Below, one piece after another: positions 1-22,692 of a stretch of 22,692 nucleotides of DNA. Under the pieces are notes generated by a model. The model ran no database searches, was not told where the DNA came from, and saw only the letters and a list, made by a program, of their open reading frames with translations. Positions within the stretch are counted from its first letter, which is position 1. Each line of letters opens with the position of its first letter. The DNA comes from Apostichopus leukothele. Taxonomy: Eukaryota > Echinodermata > Holothuroidea > Aspidochirotida > Stichopodidae. The translations under genes were made by a program, and so were the position numbers. The stretch lies in NCBI GenBank assembly GCA_010014835.2, contig JAAAKB020060345.1:1-22692 (forward strand), given 5' to 3'.

Positions 1-70
1 GGCTTCGGTCAGCTTGCGAGTCTATAAGCCTTCATGGCTTCTTTCGCGAGTTCCTGCTTGCGGGAAGATC

Positions 71-100
71 ACATATATACATACATACATACATGTATGC
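71..100. repeat. Short CATA-type microsatellite
   Basis: Several tandem copies of the tetramer ACAT/CATA follow a short TA-rich stretch, ending in catgtatg. The array is short and imperfect, with no sign of function. Confidence 0.7.
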
Positions 101-746
101 TAGAATATCATAGCATGGAACATCACTGGTGCAATGTCAGTACTTGGATATGACACATTGTATTCATTACTATTTTCCCCTACTGTATTCTTTCATAGTT
201 GGGCATTAGTAGTATATCCCTGTGTTCCTTCCTGTGGTCACATGTGAGGAATTTATTGATTTACTGCTGTACTATACCTCATGAATCTGTCATTGAGTAA
301 TGTCAAGTACAGTACACTGCCAGGTCTTACTACAGTATGTGGTTGATAGAACAGCAAATATGGTTGTCCCCAAAAATGTAGCAAAAATAACAAAGAACAA
401 CCATATGAATATAGTAGGAGAGATGTGTAGGTTTGGTGATGGAACACTAGCTTTTTGCCAGTAAAACTCTCCTTCAGGTGGATTATAGGCCTACAGTACC
501 AATATTTATTTATTTCATTATCAATCTCCAATGTATTGTAATAGTTGCATGCAGTCAGAATTTGATGTAAACAACTATTCTGGCCAGGATGACTTTCAAT
601 GCTGATTTGGTTGTCGGACAGGAATTTGGTCGTCTAGGACACCCAGAGAACCATTACAAAATGGACTTGACTGCAGTAATATACAGTACTTATTGAGCAT
701 ATGGTTTTTGTTGCATCGCAAAAGAAGAGGAATTATGAACCAAAGA

Positions 747-783
747 GGGGGTGGTGGAGGGTGGGGGAGGGTGGGGGAGGGGG
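747..783 (+). repeat. G-rich tract with tandem gtgggggagg units
   Basis: A 37-base stretch consists almost only of G with single T and A spacers, including two direct copies of gtgggggagg. It contains at least four runs of three or more G separated by short spacers, the pattern that can fold as a G-quadruplex. It lies about 0.8 kb upstream of the start codon. The weak open frame on the opposite strand (proline runs) is a by-product of this composition. Confidence 0.75.
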
Positions 784-1471
784 CACAGGCCCAGCTGAAA
801 GCCTGAACCAAGTTGATGTCATCGCAAACTGACAACCTAATTCCCTAACCTAATTGTGGTATAATGTTAATATTCACTTGTATTCCTTGGTTTGTAGGAA
901 TAATTGCCTTAGATCTTGTAAGTACTAATTAGCTCTTGTTTGATTTGTCTTTACTTTTATTTAATGTACCTGTTAGCTCTAAGCACTTTCACCATGAATG
1001 CTGCTTTGGTCAAGTGTACTTGCTGAAACTTTTAGAAAGTTGGATTCCAGATATTTGTAGCTTATGAATAACTGTGATAGGTTGTGAAATTGTGTTGTCA
1101 ATGTCAATATTGAACCATGTGGCTGACTCAAGAAACCCATTTCACATTTTCCCCCTTTGGTAAGCAAACATGTCATTTAGAATAGTTTCACACAGTTTTA
1201 CCCTGGACTTGTAAATTATTAAGTAACTTTTTTCACTTTACTGATCTCAATCTGTCTTGTAACTGGAGTTTGTTCTTACTCAGGTCTTGTTTGTACTGTT
1301 TAAATTGTCCAAACAAGTATCAGGAGATTGAAATGAGCATTTCATCAGAGTAACGATGGGGCAGGTTTATTTCACTCAACCACTATACTGTATCTAGCTA
1401 TGCAATGAAATGTGAACCAGTCTGTTGGATTAAATGAAACAAGATTTTCTTTCTTGTCTTTCTATTTGCAG

Positions 1472-1559
1472 TCTTATCTGTCAATACTGCAGTATTCACA
1501 AAGTACTGTAGATATTCTCAATATTGGATTTGCTCTAAGCTGCAACACAAGAATTCAAG
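1472..1559 (+). other. Probable 5'-UTR part of the first visible exon
   Basis: A pyrimidine-rich stretch ending in tttgcag (AG at 1470-1471) precedes this segment and would serve as a 3' splice site, implying a non-coding first exon farther upstream. An in-frame TAA at 1536-1538 shows that the coding frame cannot extend upstream of 1560 through this exon. The bases before the start are favourable (A at -3, G at -1). A second AG at 1491-1492 is a weaker alternative acceptor. It is also possible that transcription starts directly upstream with no 5' intron; only a transcript can decide. Confidence 0.45.

Positions 1560-22692
<21,133 letters not shown>

Larger units (their letters stand above)
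1..1471. other. Upstream sequence / possible 5'-UTR intron, no gene recognised
   Basis: No convincing coding exon is seen. It holds a GC-rich tip (1-72), a short CATA/CATAC microsatellite (about 71-100), a G-rich tract (747-783) and otherwise AT-rich single-copy-looking sequence. The kinesin promoter may be here or farther left; no TATA/initiator arrangement stands out enough to call. Confidence 0.6.

Noticed and set aside
596-835. Proline-rich 79-codon frame on the - strand
   Set aside because: It is the complement of the G-rich tract and has no other support.

Overview
The window is a piece of an AT-rich animal nuclear genome. It carries the 5' part of one split protein-coding gene on the + strand: a kinesin-1 heavy chain (KHC, KIF5 family). 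Eight coding exons were assembled by hand (1560-1697, 7578-7665, 16624-16697, 17159-17263, 18189-18237, 19619-19762, 20469-20593, 21682-21786). All seven internal introns are GT-AG and phase-compatible. The exons join into one 828-nt open frame of 276 residues covering about the first four fifths of the motor domain: RxRP, P-loop GQTSSGKT, switch I NEHSSRSH, switch II DLAGSE, and the start of helix alpha4. The rest of the motor, the neck, stalk and tail lie beyond the right edge. Recalled family sequences suggest the closest match is sea-urchin KHC (shared [27 protein letters not shown]), so an echinoderm or close deuterostome invertebrate is likely. That placement is inference.

Layout: 1-1471 is upstream or 5'-UTR-intron sequence with a short GC-rich tip and a G-rich tract. 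A probable 5'-UTR acceptor lies just before 1472, and the start codon is at 1560. Intron 1 (1698-7577, 5.9 kb) holds an 11-copy ~47-bp minisatellite. Intron 2 (7666-16623, 9.0 kb) is the repeat-rich one: a ~674-bp non-autonomous DNA transposon with imperfect terminal inverted repeats, two pairs of direct repeats, a degenerate tRNA-like sequence (SINE head or tRNA pseudogene), and a 12-copy short-unit minisatellite. Introns 3 to 7 are 0.46-1.4 kb. Intron 4 has a 26-bp triplication. Intron 6 opens with a tandem array made of copies of the exon 6/intron 6 junction. The last intron begins at 21787 and contains a G22 run near the right edge.

The strongest unusual observation is the array at 19741-19941. 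Its repeat unit contains the last 22 nt of coding exon 6 plus the 5' splice site, and five further copies lie inside the intron. Some keep a good splice donor and some have lost the GT. No second gene, CRISPR array, rRNA or intact tRNA was found. No new multi-gene system is visible; this is an ordinary, well-conserved motor gene with lively intronic repeats.
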